A stretch of 64,000 nucleotides of DNA from Nocardia niigatensis NBRC 100131 (GCF_000308655.1 NZ_BAGC01000041.1:124001-188000); one strand, 5' to 3'; counted from the stretch's first letter, positions 1 through 12,776 are shown. Notes: generated from the sequence alone by a model not told the origin. Numbers and translations: made by a program.

Positions 1-1
1 C

Positions 2-400
2 GCCGGCGCGGCAGGCTGGTTCATCGTCTTCTTCATCGTCGGCTTCCTGGCCCTGGCCAGTCTGTGGGCGGTGGCGGGCGCCCTGGCCACCCGCCCCGAG
101 GACCTGCAATCCACCTCGACACCCCTGACCATGCTCGTGATGATGATCCTGTTCACCGGAATCTTCCTGTCCGGCGCCGCCCTCCGCATCGCATCCTTCG
201 TCCCCCTGGTCTCGGTAGTCGCGATGCCCAGCCGACTGGCCGCGGGCACCGTCGCCTGGTGGGAACCCGTCCTCGCCCTGTGCCTCATGGCCGGCGCCGC
301 CTACGCCACGGTCGTCCTCGCCGAACGCATCTACCGCCGCTCCCTGCTGCAGACCCAGGGCCGGCTCACCCTCCGCCAGGCCCTCGCTCTGGAGGACTGA
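2..400 (+). CDS. ABC-2 type transporter permease, C-terminal part (cut by window edge)
   Basis: The open frame enters from the left edge, so only about 132 C-terminal residues are visible. They are very hydrophobic, with three apparent membrane segments: one at the window start (GWFIVFFIVGFLAL), a second with MLVMMILFTGIFLSG, and a third with LALCLMAGAAYATVVLAERIYRRS. The motif FVPLVSVVAMPSR followed by a last helix and a short basic tail is typical of the permease subunit of NatB/YhaP-like ABC-2 exporters (established family pattern). The partner ATPase would lie upstream, outside the window. The stop is 4 bp from the convergent ftsK stop. Substrate unknown. Confidence 0.75.
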   Translation, partial: AGAAGWFIVFFIVGFLALASLWAVAGALATRPEDLQSTSTPLTMLVMMILFTGIFLSGAALRIASFVPLVSVVAMPSRLAAGTVAWWEPVLALCLMAGAAYATVVLAERIYRRSLLQTQGRLTLRQALALED

Positions 401-404
401 GCGG

Positions 405-3005
405 CTAAAAGTCCTCGGGCTCCGCATCATCCGAGGCGGGCGGTTCGCCGCCACCGCCTCGGATGGTCCAGAGCAGGCCGTCGAGTTCGTCGGGCTTGAT
501 GAGGACGTCGCGGGCCTTCGAGCCTTCCGACGGGCCCACGACGCCACGGGTTTCCATCAGATCCATGAGACGACCGGCCTTGGCGAAGCCGACGCGGAGT
601 TTGCGTTGCAGCATGGAGGTGGAACCGAACTGGGAGGTGACGACCAATTCGATGGCCTGTAGCAGCAGGTCCAGGTCATCGCCGATATCGGGGTCGACGT
701 CCTTCTTCTCGCCGGGCTTCCCTGCGGTGACGCCTTCCTGATAATCCGGTTCGGCTTGGGTTTTCGCGAAGTCGACGACGCCGGCGATCTCCTCGTCGGA
801 GATGAACGCGCCCTGCAGACGGGTCGGTTTGCTCGCGCCCATGGGCAGGAACAGGCCGTCACCCATACCGATGAGCTTCTCCGCGCCCGGCTGGTCCAGG
901 ATGACGCGCGAGTCGGTCAGCGAGGAGGTCGCGAAGGCCAGGCGGGACGGGACATTCGTCTTGATCAGGCCGGTGACCACGTCCACCGACGGGCGCTGGG
1001 TGGCCAGCACCAGGTGAATGCCCGCGGCACGGGCCTTCTGGGTGATCCGGACGATGGCGTCCTCGACGTCGCGCGGCGCGGTCATCATGAGGTCGGCGAG
1101 CTCGTCCACGATGGCCAGGATGTACGGGTAAGGGCGGTAAACCCTTTCGCTGCCCAGCGGCGCGGTGATCTGACCGGACTTCACCTTCCGGTTGAAGTCG
1201 TCGATATGGCGGACCTTGCTGGCCTGCATGTCCTGATACCGCTGCTCCATCTCCTCCACCAGCCAGGCCAGCGCCGCCGCGGCCTTCTTGGGCTGGGTGA
1301 TGATGGGGGTGATCAGGTGCGGAATGCCCTCGTAGGGAGTCAATTCCACCATCTTGGGGTCGATGAGGATCATGCGAACCTCATCGGGGGTGGCCCGGCA
1401 CAGCAACGAGACCAGCATGGAGTTGACGAAGCTGGACTTACCCGAACCGGTCGAACCGGCCACCAGCAGATGCGGCATCTTGGCCAGATTGGCCGCCACG
1501 AACTCACCCTCGATGTTCTTGCCCAGACCGATCACCAGTGGATGGTGATCGTTGCGGGTGCTGGAGGCCTTCAGCACGTCGGCCAGGCGCACCAGTTCGC
1601 GGTCCGCGTTCGGCACTTCGATGCCGACCGCCGACTTGCCCGGAATCGGGGCCAGCAGACGGACATTCTCGGTCGCCACCGCGTAAGCGATATTGCGAGC
1701 CAGGGCGGTGATCTTCTCGACCTTCACGCCCGGACCCAGCTCCACCTCGTAGCGGGTGACCGTCGGGCCGCGCACGAAACCGGTGACCGCGGCGTCGATC
1801 TTGAACTGCACCAGGACCTCGGTGATGGCCTCGATCATGGATTCGTTGGCCGCACTGCGCTTCTTCGGCGGATCGCCGTCGGTGAGCAGCGACAGCGACG
1901 GCAGCGTGTAATCGCCGTCCACCTCGCGGTCGGTGACGAACTCCAGCTGCTGCGGCTCCGGCGGCGGCGGGGTCTGGTCGATGACCTTCGGAGCGGCCTT
2001 GCGCGGCTTGGGCTTCGGCTTCTCCTCCGGCGCCGCGATATCCTTGGCGTCCTGCAGCGGCGGCTCGCCGATGGCCTCGGTGACCGCGTCCGAACCCGCG
2101 AACTCGTCGGCCGGGTAGTTCTCCGACGGGGTGCGGCCGCGGCGCTTGCGCACCTCGGGACGATGCATCGGGAACCCGTCCGCGTCATAGGTGTCCGGGT
2201 CGTAGAGGCCGCGTTCCTCGGAGTAGCTCTCGTATTCGTCGCCGCCCGCGCCGGTGCCGAAGATCTCCCGCAGCCGGGCGGGCACATCCCGCGCCTGGGT
2301 GCCGGTGAGCAGCAGCAGCCCGAATCCGATGGCCAGCATGAGCAGCGGCACCGCCAGGAAGGGGCTCAGCCCCTCCCCCAAAGGACCACCCACCACGTAG
2401 CCGACGAATCCGGCGGCGTGCGCGCGACCGTGCGCATCGGACGGCGAACCCGCGGCCAGATGCCACAGGCCCAGCACCGGCAGCCCGGCCAGCAGACCGC
2501 CCAGCACCAGGCGGGGCCGGATCTCCGGCTGCGGCTCGGTCCGCATGAGAATCACCGCGATGGCCACCGCCACGAACGGCAATGCGGCCGACGCGGATCC
2601 GGCCACCGCGCGCACCACGGTATCCACGCAGCGCCCGATCGGGCCGCCCGCCGACATCCACACGGCCGCCGCGATCACGAAGGCGAAGGCCACCAGCCCG
2701 AGCGCGATTCCGTCACGCCGGTGGCCGTGCTCGATCTCCCCCGCCCGGCTCACCGTCCGGGTCGTCGCGCCCAGCCCCCGCGCCATCATGGTCCAGCCGT
2801 TGGTGACACCCCGCCGGACCACCGCCAGCGGTGCGGTATTCGACCCGCGCCGTGGAGCGGGCCGCCGCGCCGGCGCCCTCCGTCCCGCTCCCCCGCGCCC
2901 CTTCGCGGGGGTGCGCGGGCTGCGAGCGCGGGCCTGTGCCGGAGTCTGCCCCCGCGTAGCCCCCGCTCGCGAACGTGACGTTCCGGTGCGGGCCTTACCT
3001 GCCAT
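405..3005 (-). CDS. ftsK: DNA translocase FtsK/SpoIIIE
   Basis: Septal DNA pump that moves chromosome ends through the closing septum and assists dimer resolution. Visible: a basic Ala/Arg/Pro-rich N-terminus, four membrane segments within roughly residues 100-240, an acidic/proline-rich linker, then the motor with Walker A ([10 protein letters not shown], about residue 518) and Walker B ([13 protein letters not shown], about 632), and a C-terminal winged-helix gamma domain (from [13 protein letters not shown], about 775-840) that in this family reads KOPS DNA sites. An upstream GTG at 3086 is in frame, but the ATG at 3005 is preferred because TAGCCT lies exactly 7 nt upstream, the leaderless pattern seen repeatedly here. 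The resulting 866 residues are normal for actinobacterial FtsK. Confidence 0.95.
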   Translation of the reverse strand: MAGKARTGTSRSRAGATRGQTPAQARARSPRTPAKGRGGAGRRAPARRPAPRRGSNTAPLAVVRRGVTNGWTMMARGLGATTRTVSRAGEIEHGHRRDGIALGLVAFAFVIAAAVWMSAGGPIGRCVDTVVRAVAGSASAALPFVAVAIAVILMRTEPQPEIRPRLVLGGLLAGLPVLGLWHLAAGSPSDAHGRAHAAGFVGYVVGGPLGEGLSPFLAVPLLMLAIGFGLLLLTGTQARDVPARLREIFGTGAGGDEYESYSEERGLYDPDTYDADGFPMHRPEVRKRRGRTPSENYPADEFAGSDAVTEAIGEPPLQDAKDIAAPEEKPKPKPRKAAPKVIDQTPPPPEPQQLEFVTDREVDGDYTLPSLSLLTDGDPPKKRSAANESMIEAITEVLVQFKIDAAVTGFVRGPTVTRYEVELGPGVKVEKITALARNIAYAVATENVRLLAPIPGKSAVGIEVPNADRELVRLADVLKASSTRNDHHPLVIGLGKNIEGEFVAANLAKMPHLLVAGSTGSGKSSFVNSMLVSLLCRATPDEVRMILIDPKMVELTPYEGIPHLITPIITQPKKAAAALAWLVEEMEQRYQDMQASKVRHIDDFNRKVKSGQITAPLGSERVYRPYPYILAIVDELADLMMTAPRDVEDAIVRITQKARAAGIHLVLATQRPSVDVVTGLIKTNVPSRLAFATSSLTDSRVILDQPGAEKLIGMGDGLFLPMGASKPTRLQGAFISDEEIAGVVDFAKTQAEPDYQEGVTAGKPGEKKDVDPDIGDDLDLLLQAIELVVTSQFGSTSMLQRKLRVGFAKAGRLMDLMETRGVVGPSEGSKARDVLIKPDELDGLLWTIRGGGGEPPASDDAEPEDF

Positions 3006-3012
3006 GCGTCCC

Positions 3013-3018
3013 AGGCTA
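3013..3018 (-). promoter_or_regulatory. ftsK leaderless -10 hexamer
   Basis: On the minus strand TAGCCT (TANNNT) is followed by exactly 7 nt and then the ATG at 3005, which would place the transcription start at or next to the start codon. No convincing -35 was identified. Confidence 0.45.
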
Positions 3019-3157
3019 GCCGCAACAGCACCACCCGGACCATCCGCAACACCCGGCCCACCCGAATCAGAAACTGTGGCGCTCACAACGAAAAACCCGC
3101 GCCGACGGCGCGATCATGCACCTCGAAGCGGTCCGGAAACCGCGGGCGGGACTTGGG

Positions 3158-6010
3158 TCAGCGGGCCGCCGGGAGGGCGGTCCAGGCCGCGAGAGCGGCG
3201 TCGAAGTCGGGGATATGGGTGGTGGCCGTGCGGTAGCACTCGGCGGCGTCGAGGGTGCGGCCCAGGCAGCGCAGGGCCGTGTAGCGGACCAGCAGGTTGT
3301 GGGTGTGGGCGGCGCTGCCGGCCGAAATCCGGGTGGCCTCGGCGCGTTCGGCGTGCTCGGCGGCCTGGGCGAACCGGCCCGCGGCCAGGTCGGCGCTGGC
3401 GGCCCGGGCGTGGATCACCGATTCGAATCGGGTGTTGCCGAAACGGCGGGCGGTGACCAGGGCGGCGTCGAAGAGCCGGGCGCCGCGGTCGGGGTCGCCC
3501 TCACTGCTGAGGATCCAGGCGGCCTCGGTCAGACCCCACACCACATTGCGGCGCACCCCGGACTCGGTATCGCCGACCACCGCCCGGGCCGCGGCGGCCA
3601 GGGAGTCGCGGTTGCGGCCGGCCGCCGAATAAGCGCGGGCCAGCAGCGAATACGCGACGCGGACGCACTCGGAGCTCTCGGCGCGACGGTAGTGCGTGAG
3701 GGCGGTCGCGAAATGCGTTGTGGCCCGCGCCGGGTCACCGTCGTGCAGGGCGAGCACCCCGGCGAAGCCCTGGGTCGCGCCGGAGACCCAGGGATCGAGC
3801 TCGGGATCGTCGCCGGCGAGCAGACTGCCCACATGGACGGCCGCGCCGCGCGGCTCGTCCAATTCCGAGGCCAGCGCGAACACCAGGGCCAGCCGGGCAC
3901 GGCGAGCGGCAACCATGGCACCGTCGCAAGTGAGCGCTTGCACCAGTTCCTCGAGCACCTTGGCCAGGTCGACGGTCGCGTCGCAGGCCAGCCCGGTCTC
4001 GGCGACGGTCAGCGCCAGATCCGCCGCCAGCACCCGATGCCGGGGCGTCCCCGCGACCGCCAGCCGGTAGACCGCGGCCAGATTGCGGCGCTCGATGGTG
4101 AGGAAATCGCGCGTCGAGTCCAGATCACCGAGGCGGGTGCCGGGGTGCCCGGTGGGTGCGAGACGCAACCGCAGGCCCGGATGACGCACGCGCAGCACCG
4201 TTTTCATGGTGGCCAGGTAATAGTCGAGCAGTCGGGCCGTGACATCGGGTTCCCGCTCGCGATCCGGGCGGCCGAGCGCGAACAGGCGCATGAGGTCGTG
4301 ATAGTGGTAGCGGCCCCGGCCGACGGATTCCAGCATGCCGCGGTCCACCAGCTCCTCGCACAGGTCCTCGGCAGCCGGCTCGATGGTGTCGAGCACCGCG
4401 GCGGTGGCGGCCAGCGACAGTTCGGGCAGATCCGCGACGGCCAGCAGCCGGAAGGCGCGCGCCGCCTCCGGGGGCAACTGTTCGTAGCCCGCGCGGAAGG
4501 CGGCCGTCAACGCCAGGTCCCCGGCCCGGAAGCGATCCAGGTCATGACGTTCGGCGGCGAGCCGGTCGGCCTCGGAGACCACCGTCCACTGCGGCCGCGC
4601 CGCCACCCGCGCCGCCACGATCCGCACCGCCATGGGCAACAGACCGCACAGCGCCACGATGCGGCGGGCCGCCTCGGGCTCGGCCGCCACCCGCGCGGCC
4701 CCGACGATACGGGTGAAAAGGGTGACGGCCTCCTCGGTTTCGAGCACCGTCAGAGCCGCGGACCGCACGCCCGGCAGCGCGGTGAGCGGGCGGCGCGCCG
4801 TCACCAGCACCGCGCAGCCGGACTCTCCCGGCAGCAGCGGCGCGACCTGCGTTGCGTCGCAGGCATTGTCGAGCACCACCAGCAGGCGACGCCCGCTGAC
4901 GGCGGATCGGAACAGCGCGGCCCGCTCGGCGACGCCGACCGGAATCTCCTTCTGCGCCACCCCCAGTGCGCGCAGGAACGCGCCCAGCACATGCTCGGGT
5001 TCGGCGGGCGCCGCGCCCGCGCCGAACAGGTCGACATACAGCTGGCCATCCGGATACAGATCCCGGATCCGGTGTGCCACATGCAGAGCCAGCGCCGTCT
5101 TGCCGACGCCGCCCATGCCCGAGATGGCAACGATCGGGCGCGTGGCGCCGAGCACAGCGCACAGCTCCCGTACCAGCTCCTGTCGACCGGTGAAATCGGC
5201 TGTGTCGGGCGGCAATTGGGCCGGCCGCGGCGCGACGACGGTGATCGGCGCGGTCGCCGGGGCCACGGCGGGCAGCTCGTCGGACAGAATCTGGCGGTGC
5301 AGTTCCGCGAGGGCCGGACCCGGTTCGATACCCTGCTCGGCCACCAGCAGCCGGCGAATGCGCTGATACTCCTCGAGCGCCTCGGTGCGGCGGCCCGCCC
5401 GGTAGAGCGCGGTCATCATCAGCCCGCGCAGTCGCTCACTGTGCGGATCGCCGCTGATGAGCGCCGCCAATTCGGCCATGGCGTGCGAGAAGTCGCCGCG
5501 CTGCACGGTGAGCTCGATGAGGTCCTCTTCGAGGACGCGACGCAGCCGCCGCAGCCGCGCGCGCTCGGCAGCGGCCCATGGCCCGGGTACGCCGGTCAGC
5601 GGATCACCGCGCCAAGCGTCCAGTGCGGCTCGCAGCGCGGCGTCGGCGATGTCCGGGCAGCCGGCGGCGCGTGCCTCGGCCGCTTCGCCCCGCAGCCGAT
5701 CGATCCGGTCGACATCCAGCTCCAGCGGCCCGTCCAGCCGATAGCCGCGCGATTCCGACGACAGCAGCACCGTGTCCTGCGCCGCCAGGTGCTTCCGCAG
5801 CGCCCACGCGTAATTCCGGAGCGCGCCCACCGCCGAACTCGGCCGTTCGGCGCCCCAGATGCCGTCCACCAGTTCGTCGACCGATACCGTGCGCCCGCGC
5901 GCGCACGCCAGCATGGCCAGCGCCGCCTGCTGTTTGGGTGGCATGGGCGGGATCGGCACGCCCGCGGCCGTCAACTCGACCGGTCCGAGAACCGCCAGTC
6001 GCCAAGACAT
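3158..6010 (-). CDS. AfsR-type SARP transcriptional regulator with NB-ARC and TPR region
   Basis: A 950-residue signal-transducing regulator. Residues 1-90 form an OmpR-like winged helix (LAVLGPVEL at the start, then GALRNYAWALRKHL), followed by a bacterial transcriptional activation domain to about residue 240. An NB-ARC/STAND ATPase follows, with Walker A (ISGMGGVGKTALALHVAHRI) near residue 298 and a kinase-2-like stretch (RRLLVVLDNA). The C-terminal third is alanine-rich and helical with TPR-like periodicity. Family members (AfsR, EmbR-like and pathway-specific SARPs) activate secondary metabolism or cell-envelope genes, but no biosynthetic cluster lies next to it, so the target is unknown. 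The ATG at 6010 begins directly at the conserved N-terminal strand; GAGG lies upstream. Confidence 0.88.
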   Translation of the reverse strand: MSWRLAVLGPVELTAAGVPIPPMPPKQQAALAMLACARGRTVSVDELVDGIWGAERPSSAVGALRNYAWALRKHLAAQDTVLLSSESRGYRLDGPLELDVDRIDRLRGEAAEARAAGCPDIADAALRAALDAWRGDPLTGVPGPWAAAERARLRRLRRVLEEDLIELTVQRGDFSHAMAELAALISGDPHSERLRGLMMTALYRAGRRTEALEEYQRIRRLLVAEQGIEPGPALAELHRQILSDELPAVAPATAPITVVAPRPAQLPPDTADFTGRQELVRELCAVLGATRPIVAISGMGGVGKTALALHVAHRIRDLYPDGQLYVDLFGAGAAPAEPEHVLGAFLRALGVAQKEIPVGVAERAALFRSAVSGRRLLVVLDNACDATQVAPLLPGESGCAVLVTARRPLTALPGVRSAALTVLETEEAVTLFTRIVGAARVAAEPEAARRIVALCGLLPMAVRIVAARVAARPQWTVVSEADRLAAERHDLDRFRAGDLALTAAFRAGYEQLPPEAARAFRLLAVADLPELSLAATAAVLDTIEPAAEDLCEELVDRGMLESVGRGRYHYHDLMRLFALGRPDREREPDVTARLLDYYLATMKTVLRVRHPGLRLRLAPTGHPGTRLGDLDSTRDFLTIERRNLAAVYRLAVAGTPRHRVLAADLALTVAETGLACDATVDLAKVLEELVQALTCDGAMVAARRARLALVFALASELDEPRGAAVHVGSLLAGDDPELDPWVSGATQGFAGVLALHDGDPARATTHFATALTHYRRAESSECVRVAYSLLARAYSAAGRNRDSLAAAARAVVGDTESGVRRNVVWGLTEAAWILSSEGDPDRGARLFDAALVTARRFGNTRFESVIHARAASADLAAGRFAQAAEHAERAEATRISAGSAAHTHNLLVRYTALRCLGRTLDAAECYRTATTHIPDFDAALAAWTALPAAR

Positions 6011-6146
6011 TGCCTACCGCCTCATCACACACGGGCCACCGCTTCACACATGAGCCACTTGCCGAGTGCGCAAGCTACCGCCCGACGCGTGATCGTTTCA
6101 TGACCGCTGTGCGCGTCGCCACTCCGCGCCGCTGCCCGCGGGTGGG

Positions 6147-6764
6147 TCAGACGCTGCGGTCGAGCGCGTGCACCAGCGCCACGTCCTCCGGGGCGCCGGT
6201 CTCCTCGAGCCGGACGGTATTGCGGCCGAAGGCATGCAGCAGCAGCTCGGACGGCGGCCCGGCCAGCACCACGGTGCGGTCACCGGCCTGGTGAGCGACG
6301 GTCCGGCGGCCGTCGGGCGTGGAGAGCGCGACCGTAACCGGCGATTTGCGATATGCCATGCGCGACAGGCCCGTCAGCACCTTCCAGAGCTGGTTCTCGT
6401 CGGCGGCGGAGAGGGTGCGCGGCTCCCAGCCGGGCGCGGCGCGGCGGACGTCCTCATGGTGGACGAACATCTCGGTGGTGTTGATCAGCGAGTCGACCGG
6501 GCGCAGCAGCAGCGGTGGGCCGTTGCGCACCTGATCGAGCAGATCGGCGAACGGGCGCTGGGTGACCTTGCGCTGCACGCGGTCCAGATAGGGAGCGAAT
6601 GGCTTCAGGAGGATGCCGGGGGCGGCGTCAGGGCGGCGTTCGCGGACGACCAGGTGCGCGGCCAGGTCTCGGGTCGTCCATTCCCCGCACAGCGTGGGTG
6701 CGTCCGGACCAGCCTCCGCCATCGCCCGAACCAGCGCCCGGCGCTCCCGTTGAGCCAAAGTCAT
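6147..6764 (-). CDS. TIGR03085-type metal-binding protein (maleylpyruvate isomerase/DinB-like fold)
   Basis: 205 residues. The N-terminus has the pattern of mycothiol-dependent maleylpyruvate isomerase N-terminal domains: PTLCGEWTTRDLAAHLVVRE, with the metal-binding His in AAHL, and a second conserved His pair in EMFVHHEDVRRA. Actinobacterial TIGR03085 proteins share this arrangement; no specific substrate is established. A longer frame extends upstream to 6935, but its extra 57 residues look non-coding. The ATG at 6764 is 7 nt downstream of TAAGGT, so it is chosen as a leaderless start. It lies upstream of, and in the same direction as, the SARP gene, 137 bp away. Confidence 0.8.
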   Translation of the reverse strand: MTLAQRERRALVRAMAEAGPDAPTLCGEWTTRDLAAHLVVRERRPDAAPGILLKPFAPYLDRVQRKVTQRPFADLLDQVRNGPPLLLRPVDSLINTTEMFVHHEDVRRAAPGWEPRTLSAADENQLWKVLTGLSRMAYRKSPVTVALSTPDGRRTVAHQAGDRTVVLAGPPSELLLHAFGRNTVRLEETGAPEDVALVHALDRSV

Positions 6765-6771
6765 AAGGGGA

Positions 6772-6777
6772 ACCTTA
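6772..6777 (-). promoter_or_regulatory. Leaderless -10 hexamer of the TIGR03085-type gene
   Basis: Minus-strand TAAGGT followed by 7 nt and ATG at 6764. Confidence 0.4.
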
Positions 6778-6944
6778 GTCGGGGATGTCCGAATCCGCAC
6801 GGGGCGAGGGCGCGCGCCGGGCTCGAGGAAGCCACCCGGTCCTCTACAAACACAGCAGTTGCTCATGGTCACGGCGTCCGGTTGTGACCACACAGGCGGA
6901 TGCGGCGCACCGCTCGGGGCCGCCGCACAAAACACAGATCCGGG

Positions 6945-6974
6945 TTGGCGTCAACGTTTCCGTATCGGTAGCTT
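6945..6974 (+). promoter_or_regulatory. Candidate sigma-70-like promoter for the DUF4189 gene
   Basis: TTGGCG at 6945-6950, 18-bp spacer, TAGCTT at 6969-6974, about 53 bp before the TTG start at 7028. It lies in the 263-bp divergent gap 6765-7027, which otherwise shows no gene. Confidence 0.35.
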
Positions 6975-7027
6975 GATCCCTCGGTCCATCGGGTCGTGGA
7001 TCCGAAAGCTCAAAGAAGGGCAACACT

Positions 7028-7417
7028 TTGAAGAAGATCGTCAGTGGCGCAGCCGTGATGGTCGCGGCCGCCGGCTCGCTGCTGGCCGGAACCGCTGCTC
7101 CGGCCAACGCCTACCAGGACTACTACTACGGCGCCATCGCGCTGTCGCCGTCCACCGGTCACATCGGCTACTCGTACGACTATTCCGACAGCCCCTCGGC
7201 GCAGAACGGCGCCATGGCCTCGTGCCCCCAGGCCGACTGCCACATCGTGGCGCGCTTCGCCAACGGCTGCGGCGCGATCGCCTACTCGTCGCGTGACGGC
7301 TACTACACCTTCGGTGCGGCGTCCTCGCGCAGCGCGGCCAAGAGCCAGGCGCTGGGCCGGAACTCCGGCGACGCCAACATCATTCACTGGAACTGCACCA
7401 CCGGCTACGAGCTGTAA
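7028..7417 (+). CDS. Small secreted DUF4189 protein
   Basis: 129 residues. A typical Sec signal peptide (KK, hydrophobic AAVMVAAAGSLLAG, then APANA as the probable cleavage site at about residue 28) precedes a small compact domain rich in Tyr, Ser and Gly with paired cysteines (SCPQADC, NGCGAIAYS, WNC). The GAIAYSS core, AxSRSAAKSQAL and the final C-containing strand match DUF4189, small secreted proteins common in Nocardia and mycobacteria with no established biochemical role. The start is TTG, supported by GAAGGG 8 nt upstream and by the fact that KK follows immediately. It is followed 37 bp later by another exported protein. Confidence 0.85.
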   Translation: MKKIVSGAAVMVAAAGSLLAGTAAPANAYQDYYYGAIALSPSTGHIGYSYDYSDSPSAQNGAMASCPQADCHIVARFANGCGAIAYSSRDGYYTFGAASSRSAAKSQALGRNSGDANIIHWNCTTGYEL

Positions 7418-7454
7418 ACCGGTTGCGACAGTCCAACACACGGGGAGAATTTCG

Positions 7455-8018
7455 TTGAAGCACACCATCTTTCGCGCGACCGCCGCGCTGATGCTGGCCA
7501 CCTCGGCCTTCGGCCTGGTGGCCTGCAGCAAGTCCGATGACAGCACCAAGGCCGCGTCCACCACCTCCGCGACCTCCGCCCCGGCCGGCAAGTTCGACGG
7601 CAGCACCGAGGGCGACGGCAAGATCACCGGCCAGGCGCCCGCCCCCACCACGGTCGCGGATCTGCCCAAGCCGAGCGTGCAGGACCTGAACGACAAGGTC
7701 AGCAAGGCCTTCGACCCGTCCATCGACTCCAAGACCAAGACGGGCTGGATCGAGGACGCCGCGCTCGACCCGCAGCTGGCCCAGAAGCTGGTCGACGCCG
7801 CCAAGGCCAACAACGTCACCATCAAGATCACCAACGTCGGCGACCCGGCGAACGGCAAGCTCAAGGCCGACGCCGACGTCACCATCGACGGCAAGCCGGT
7901 CCAGAACGCCACGGTCTCCTTCGTCGCCGACGGCAACGACTGGAAGATCGACCACAACTACGCCTGCAGCATCGTCAAGGCCGCCAAGCTCGACTCGGCC
8001 GCCTGCCAGGACAAGTAG
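7455..8018 (+). CDS. Lipoprotein with MTB12-like C-terminal domain
   Basis: 187 residues. The N-terminus KHTIFRATAALMLATSAFG ends in the lipobox LVAC, so Cys24 or so should be lipidated. A Ser/Thr/Ala-rich linker follows, then an alpha/beta domain (LNDKVSKAFDPS...WIEDAALDP...VSFVADGNDWKIDHNYACSIV) that resembles the low-molecular-weight antigen MTB12/CFP-2 family of mycobacteria; function there is unclear, though such NTF2-like folds suggest binding. The TTG at 7455 is chosen because GGGGAGAA lies upstream and the signal peptide begins there; the longer open frame from 7293 overlaps the previous gene out of frame and is rejected. It is likely co-transcribed with the DUF4189 gene. Confidence 0.82.
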   Translation: MKHTIFRATAALMLATSAFGLVACSKSDDSTKAASTTSATSAPAGKFDGSTEGDGKITGQAPAPTTVADLPKPSVQDLNDKVSKAFDPSIDSKTKTGWIEDAALDPQLAQKLVDAAKANNVTIKITNVGDPANGKLKADADVTIDGKPVQNATVSFVADGNDWKIDHNYACSIVKAAKLDSAACQDK

Positions 8019-8080
8019 AGAAACCGAAGCCCTTGTAGTTCCCGCCCCAGGCGCAGTGCCGCCCCCAGCGGAGGGGAGTC

Positions 8081-8110
8081 CCGCCCCGGCAGCAGATGCT
8101 GCCGGGGCGG
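8081..8110. terminator. GC-rich hairpin downstream of the MTB12-like gene
   Basis: Arms 8081-8094 and 8097-8110 are perfectly complementary (14 bp, starting CCGCCCCGGC). The central bases must open, giving about an 11-bp stem. It lies 62 bp past the lipoprotein stop, between convergent genes. Confidence 0.55.
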
Positions 8111-8142
8111 TCGTGCGTCGAGAACGCCCGGCCGCGCACAAC

Positions 8143-8180
8143 GAAACCGCCCGAGCTGTGAATCCTGCTCGGGCGGTTTC
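8143..8180. terminator. Bidirectional terminator between the lipoprotein and rnj
   Basis: A 14-bp perfect stem (arms 8143-8156 and 8167-8180; 5' arm GAAACCGCCCGAGC) with a 10-nt loop, 12 bp from the rnj stop. The minus-strand exit reads TTTCGTT, mildly U-rich, as expected for termination of the dapA-rnj transcript. Confidence 0.65.
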
Positions 8181-8191
8181 GGTTTCGGAGG

Positions 8192-11275
<3,084 letters not shown>

Positions 11276-11725
11276 ATGGATCTCAACAAATACACCGCCC
11301 AGCTGCGCGAGAACCTGATCGCCGCCGCGGCTCTCGGCGATGAGAAAACCCAGGCTACGGCCGCCGCCCTGGCCGCTGCGACCGAGAACTCCGCCCGGCT
11401 GGTGCTGCTGGCCGCGCTCTCGGAACTGGCGGCCGAGGTGAGCGCCACCCTGCCCGACCGCACCGTGCACGTGTCGGTCGACGGGACCGACGCCCACCTC
11501 GACGTGCGCAAGACCGCCGGCGAAGAGGAACACCCCACCTTCGAGGAAGTCACCGGCGACATCAGCCGCGTGACTTTGCGGCTGGTCGAGCAGATCAAGG
11601 CCCGCGCCGAGGAGGCGGCCGCCCAGAGCGGGCAGTCGCTGAACTCGTGGCTCTCCACCACCGTGCAGTCGGCGCTGCGCGAGCAGATGAAGCGGGGCGG
11701 CCCCGGCCGCTGCGACACCCCGTGA
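11276..11725 (+). CDS. Ribbon-helix-helix domain protein, HicB-like C-terminus
   Basis: 149 residues, unnamed. The first 85 residues are helical, alanine-rich and acidic. The C-terminal 40 residues (RVTLRLVEQIKARAEEAAAQSGQ then SLNSWLSTTVQSAL) have the strand-helix-helix spacing and SLNxWL motif of RHH DNA-binding domains as in HicB-type antitoxins and Arc/MetJ-like regulators. No toxin gene is next to it: the neighbours are dapA, divergent, and a sensor-kinase operon, convergent with 4 bp between stops. It is more likely a stand-alone regulator, possibly autoregulated through the repeats just before its start. Confidence 0.7.
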   Translation: MDLNKYTAQLRENLIAAAALGDEKTQATAAALAAATENSARLVLLAALSELAAEVSATLPDRTVHVSVDGTDAHLDVRKTAGEEEHPTFEEVTGDISRVTLRLVEQIKARAEEAAAQSGQSLNSWLSTTVQSALREQMKRGGPGRCDTP

Positions 11726-11729
11726 CCGA

Positions 11730-12776
11730 TCAATCGGTGATGGTGGTGACCTGGCCGTCGGTATCGATCTCGGTGCGGCGGTCCTCGTCGGGGGCCGTCG
11801 CCAGCACCGTGGCCAGCACGTGCCGGCCCAGCGGCAGCACCCGGACGGTGATGCGGCCGGCGTTGGTGGCGTCGAGTTCCTTTGTAGCGGCGTCGATCAC
11901 GCGTTTGCGCACCCATTCGGGCACGCCCGCGAAACCGCCGTCGTCCAGCAGCACGACCTCCACGCCGCGCGCCCGCGCACCCCGCGCCGCGCCGCTGAGT
12001 TCGTCGGTGACCAGCTGCGGCGCGCGCAGGCCGTCGCGGAGTTCGGCTTCCAGTAGCCGGCATTCCTCGCGTTCGGCGGCGGTCAGCTCCGCGCCCTCGG
12101 CGATGCGTTCCAGGATCGGGCGGGCGACCCGGTCCAGGCGGGCGAGCTGACGGGTGCGCTCACTGTCGGCGGCGGCCATGGTGGCCTCGGCCGCGGCGCG
12201 CATCATGGCGTCCTCGCGCAGGATGCGCAGCGACCGCTGCATGGGACGCATGACAGCGGTGAACACCGAGATGGCGGTGACCGTGCCTACCGGGACCATC
12301 GAACCGACCAGGGTGCCGGGTTGCAGATGCGAGCCCAGACCGAGGGTCACCAGCACGACCGCGACGGCGAGGACGCCGACCCACGCGGTGCGAATCCGCC
12401 CGCGCAGCACCAGGACCGCGAGCACATAGGACGAGGCGAAGGCCGACCACACCGACTCGTTGGGCAGATCGTGGGCGGGGGTCATGACCGTCAGGGCGGT
12501 GGCGACCGGCGGTGCGGCGGCCGCGTACAACGCCACCGGAATCGGCAACGGGTCCACCGGGATCGCGGTGACCAGCGCGCCCGCGCTGAGCATGAGCACC
12601 AGGCTGGCGAAGGCCGCCCACGGCGGTGACTGGCCGAAATTGCGCAGCATGTACAGCGCGATGACGGCTTCGAGGATGAGCAGGAACAGCCAGGCGGCGC
12701 TGCCGCGCAGGCCGAGCAGATCGCGCAGCCCGAAACGGGGTTCCAGATCGATGGCGGAGCTGTCAGCGGGACCCAT
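11730..12776 (-). CDS. Membrane protein, sensor-kinase-like without kinase motifs
   Basis: 348 residues. Five or six membrane segments fill residues 20-180 (SAAWLFLLILEAVIALYML, FASLVLMLSAGALVTAI and so on), followed by a helical stretch (AAADSERTRQLARLDRVARPILERI) placed where a DHp dimerisation helix would be, and a soluble C-terminal domain (RVIDAATKELDATNAGRITVRVLPLG) reminiscent of an HATPase fold. However, I find no phospho-accepting HD box and no N, G1 or G2 ATP boxes. Its start overlaps the end of the true kinase gene, so it is the third gene of that operon. A pseudokinase/accessory role is inferred. GTG at 12782 is an alternative start. Confidence 0.7.
   Translation of the reverse strand: MGPADSSAIDLEPRFGLRDLLGLRGSAAWLFLLILEAVIALYMLRNFGQSPPWAAFASLVLMLSAGALVTAIPVDPLPIPVALYAAAAPPVATALTVMTPAHDLPNESVWSAFASSYVLAVLVLRGRIRTAWVGVLAVAVVLVTLGLGSHLQPGTLVGSMVPVGTVTAISVFTAVMRPMQRSLRILREDAMMRAAAEATMAAADSERTRQLARLDRVARPILERIAEGAELTAAEREECRLLEAELRDGLRAPQLVTDELSGAARGARARGVEVVLLDDGGFAGVPEWVRKRVIDAATKELDATNAGRITVRVLPLGRHVLATVLATAPDEDRRTEIDTDGQVTTITD

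Noticed and set aside
756-2978. 740-codon plus-strand frame opposite ftsK
   Set aside because: Shadow frame; ftsK motifs on the other strand are unambiguous.
3116-6103. 995-codon open frame on the plus strand opposite the SARP gene
   Set aside because: It is the antisense shadow of a well-supported NB-ARC regulator; high GC keeps antisense frames open. Its translation is low-complexity Arg/Gly/His/Gln-rich.
7293-7454. N-terminal extension of the MTB12-like lipoprotein
   Set aside because: Overlaps the DUF4189 gene in another frame; a signal peptide and ribosome site define the TTG at 7455.
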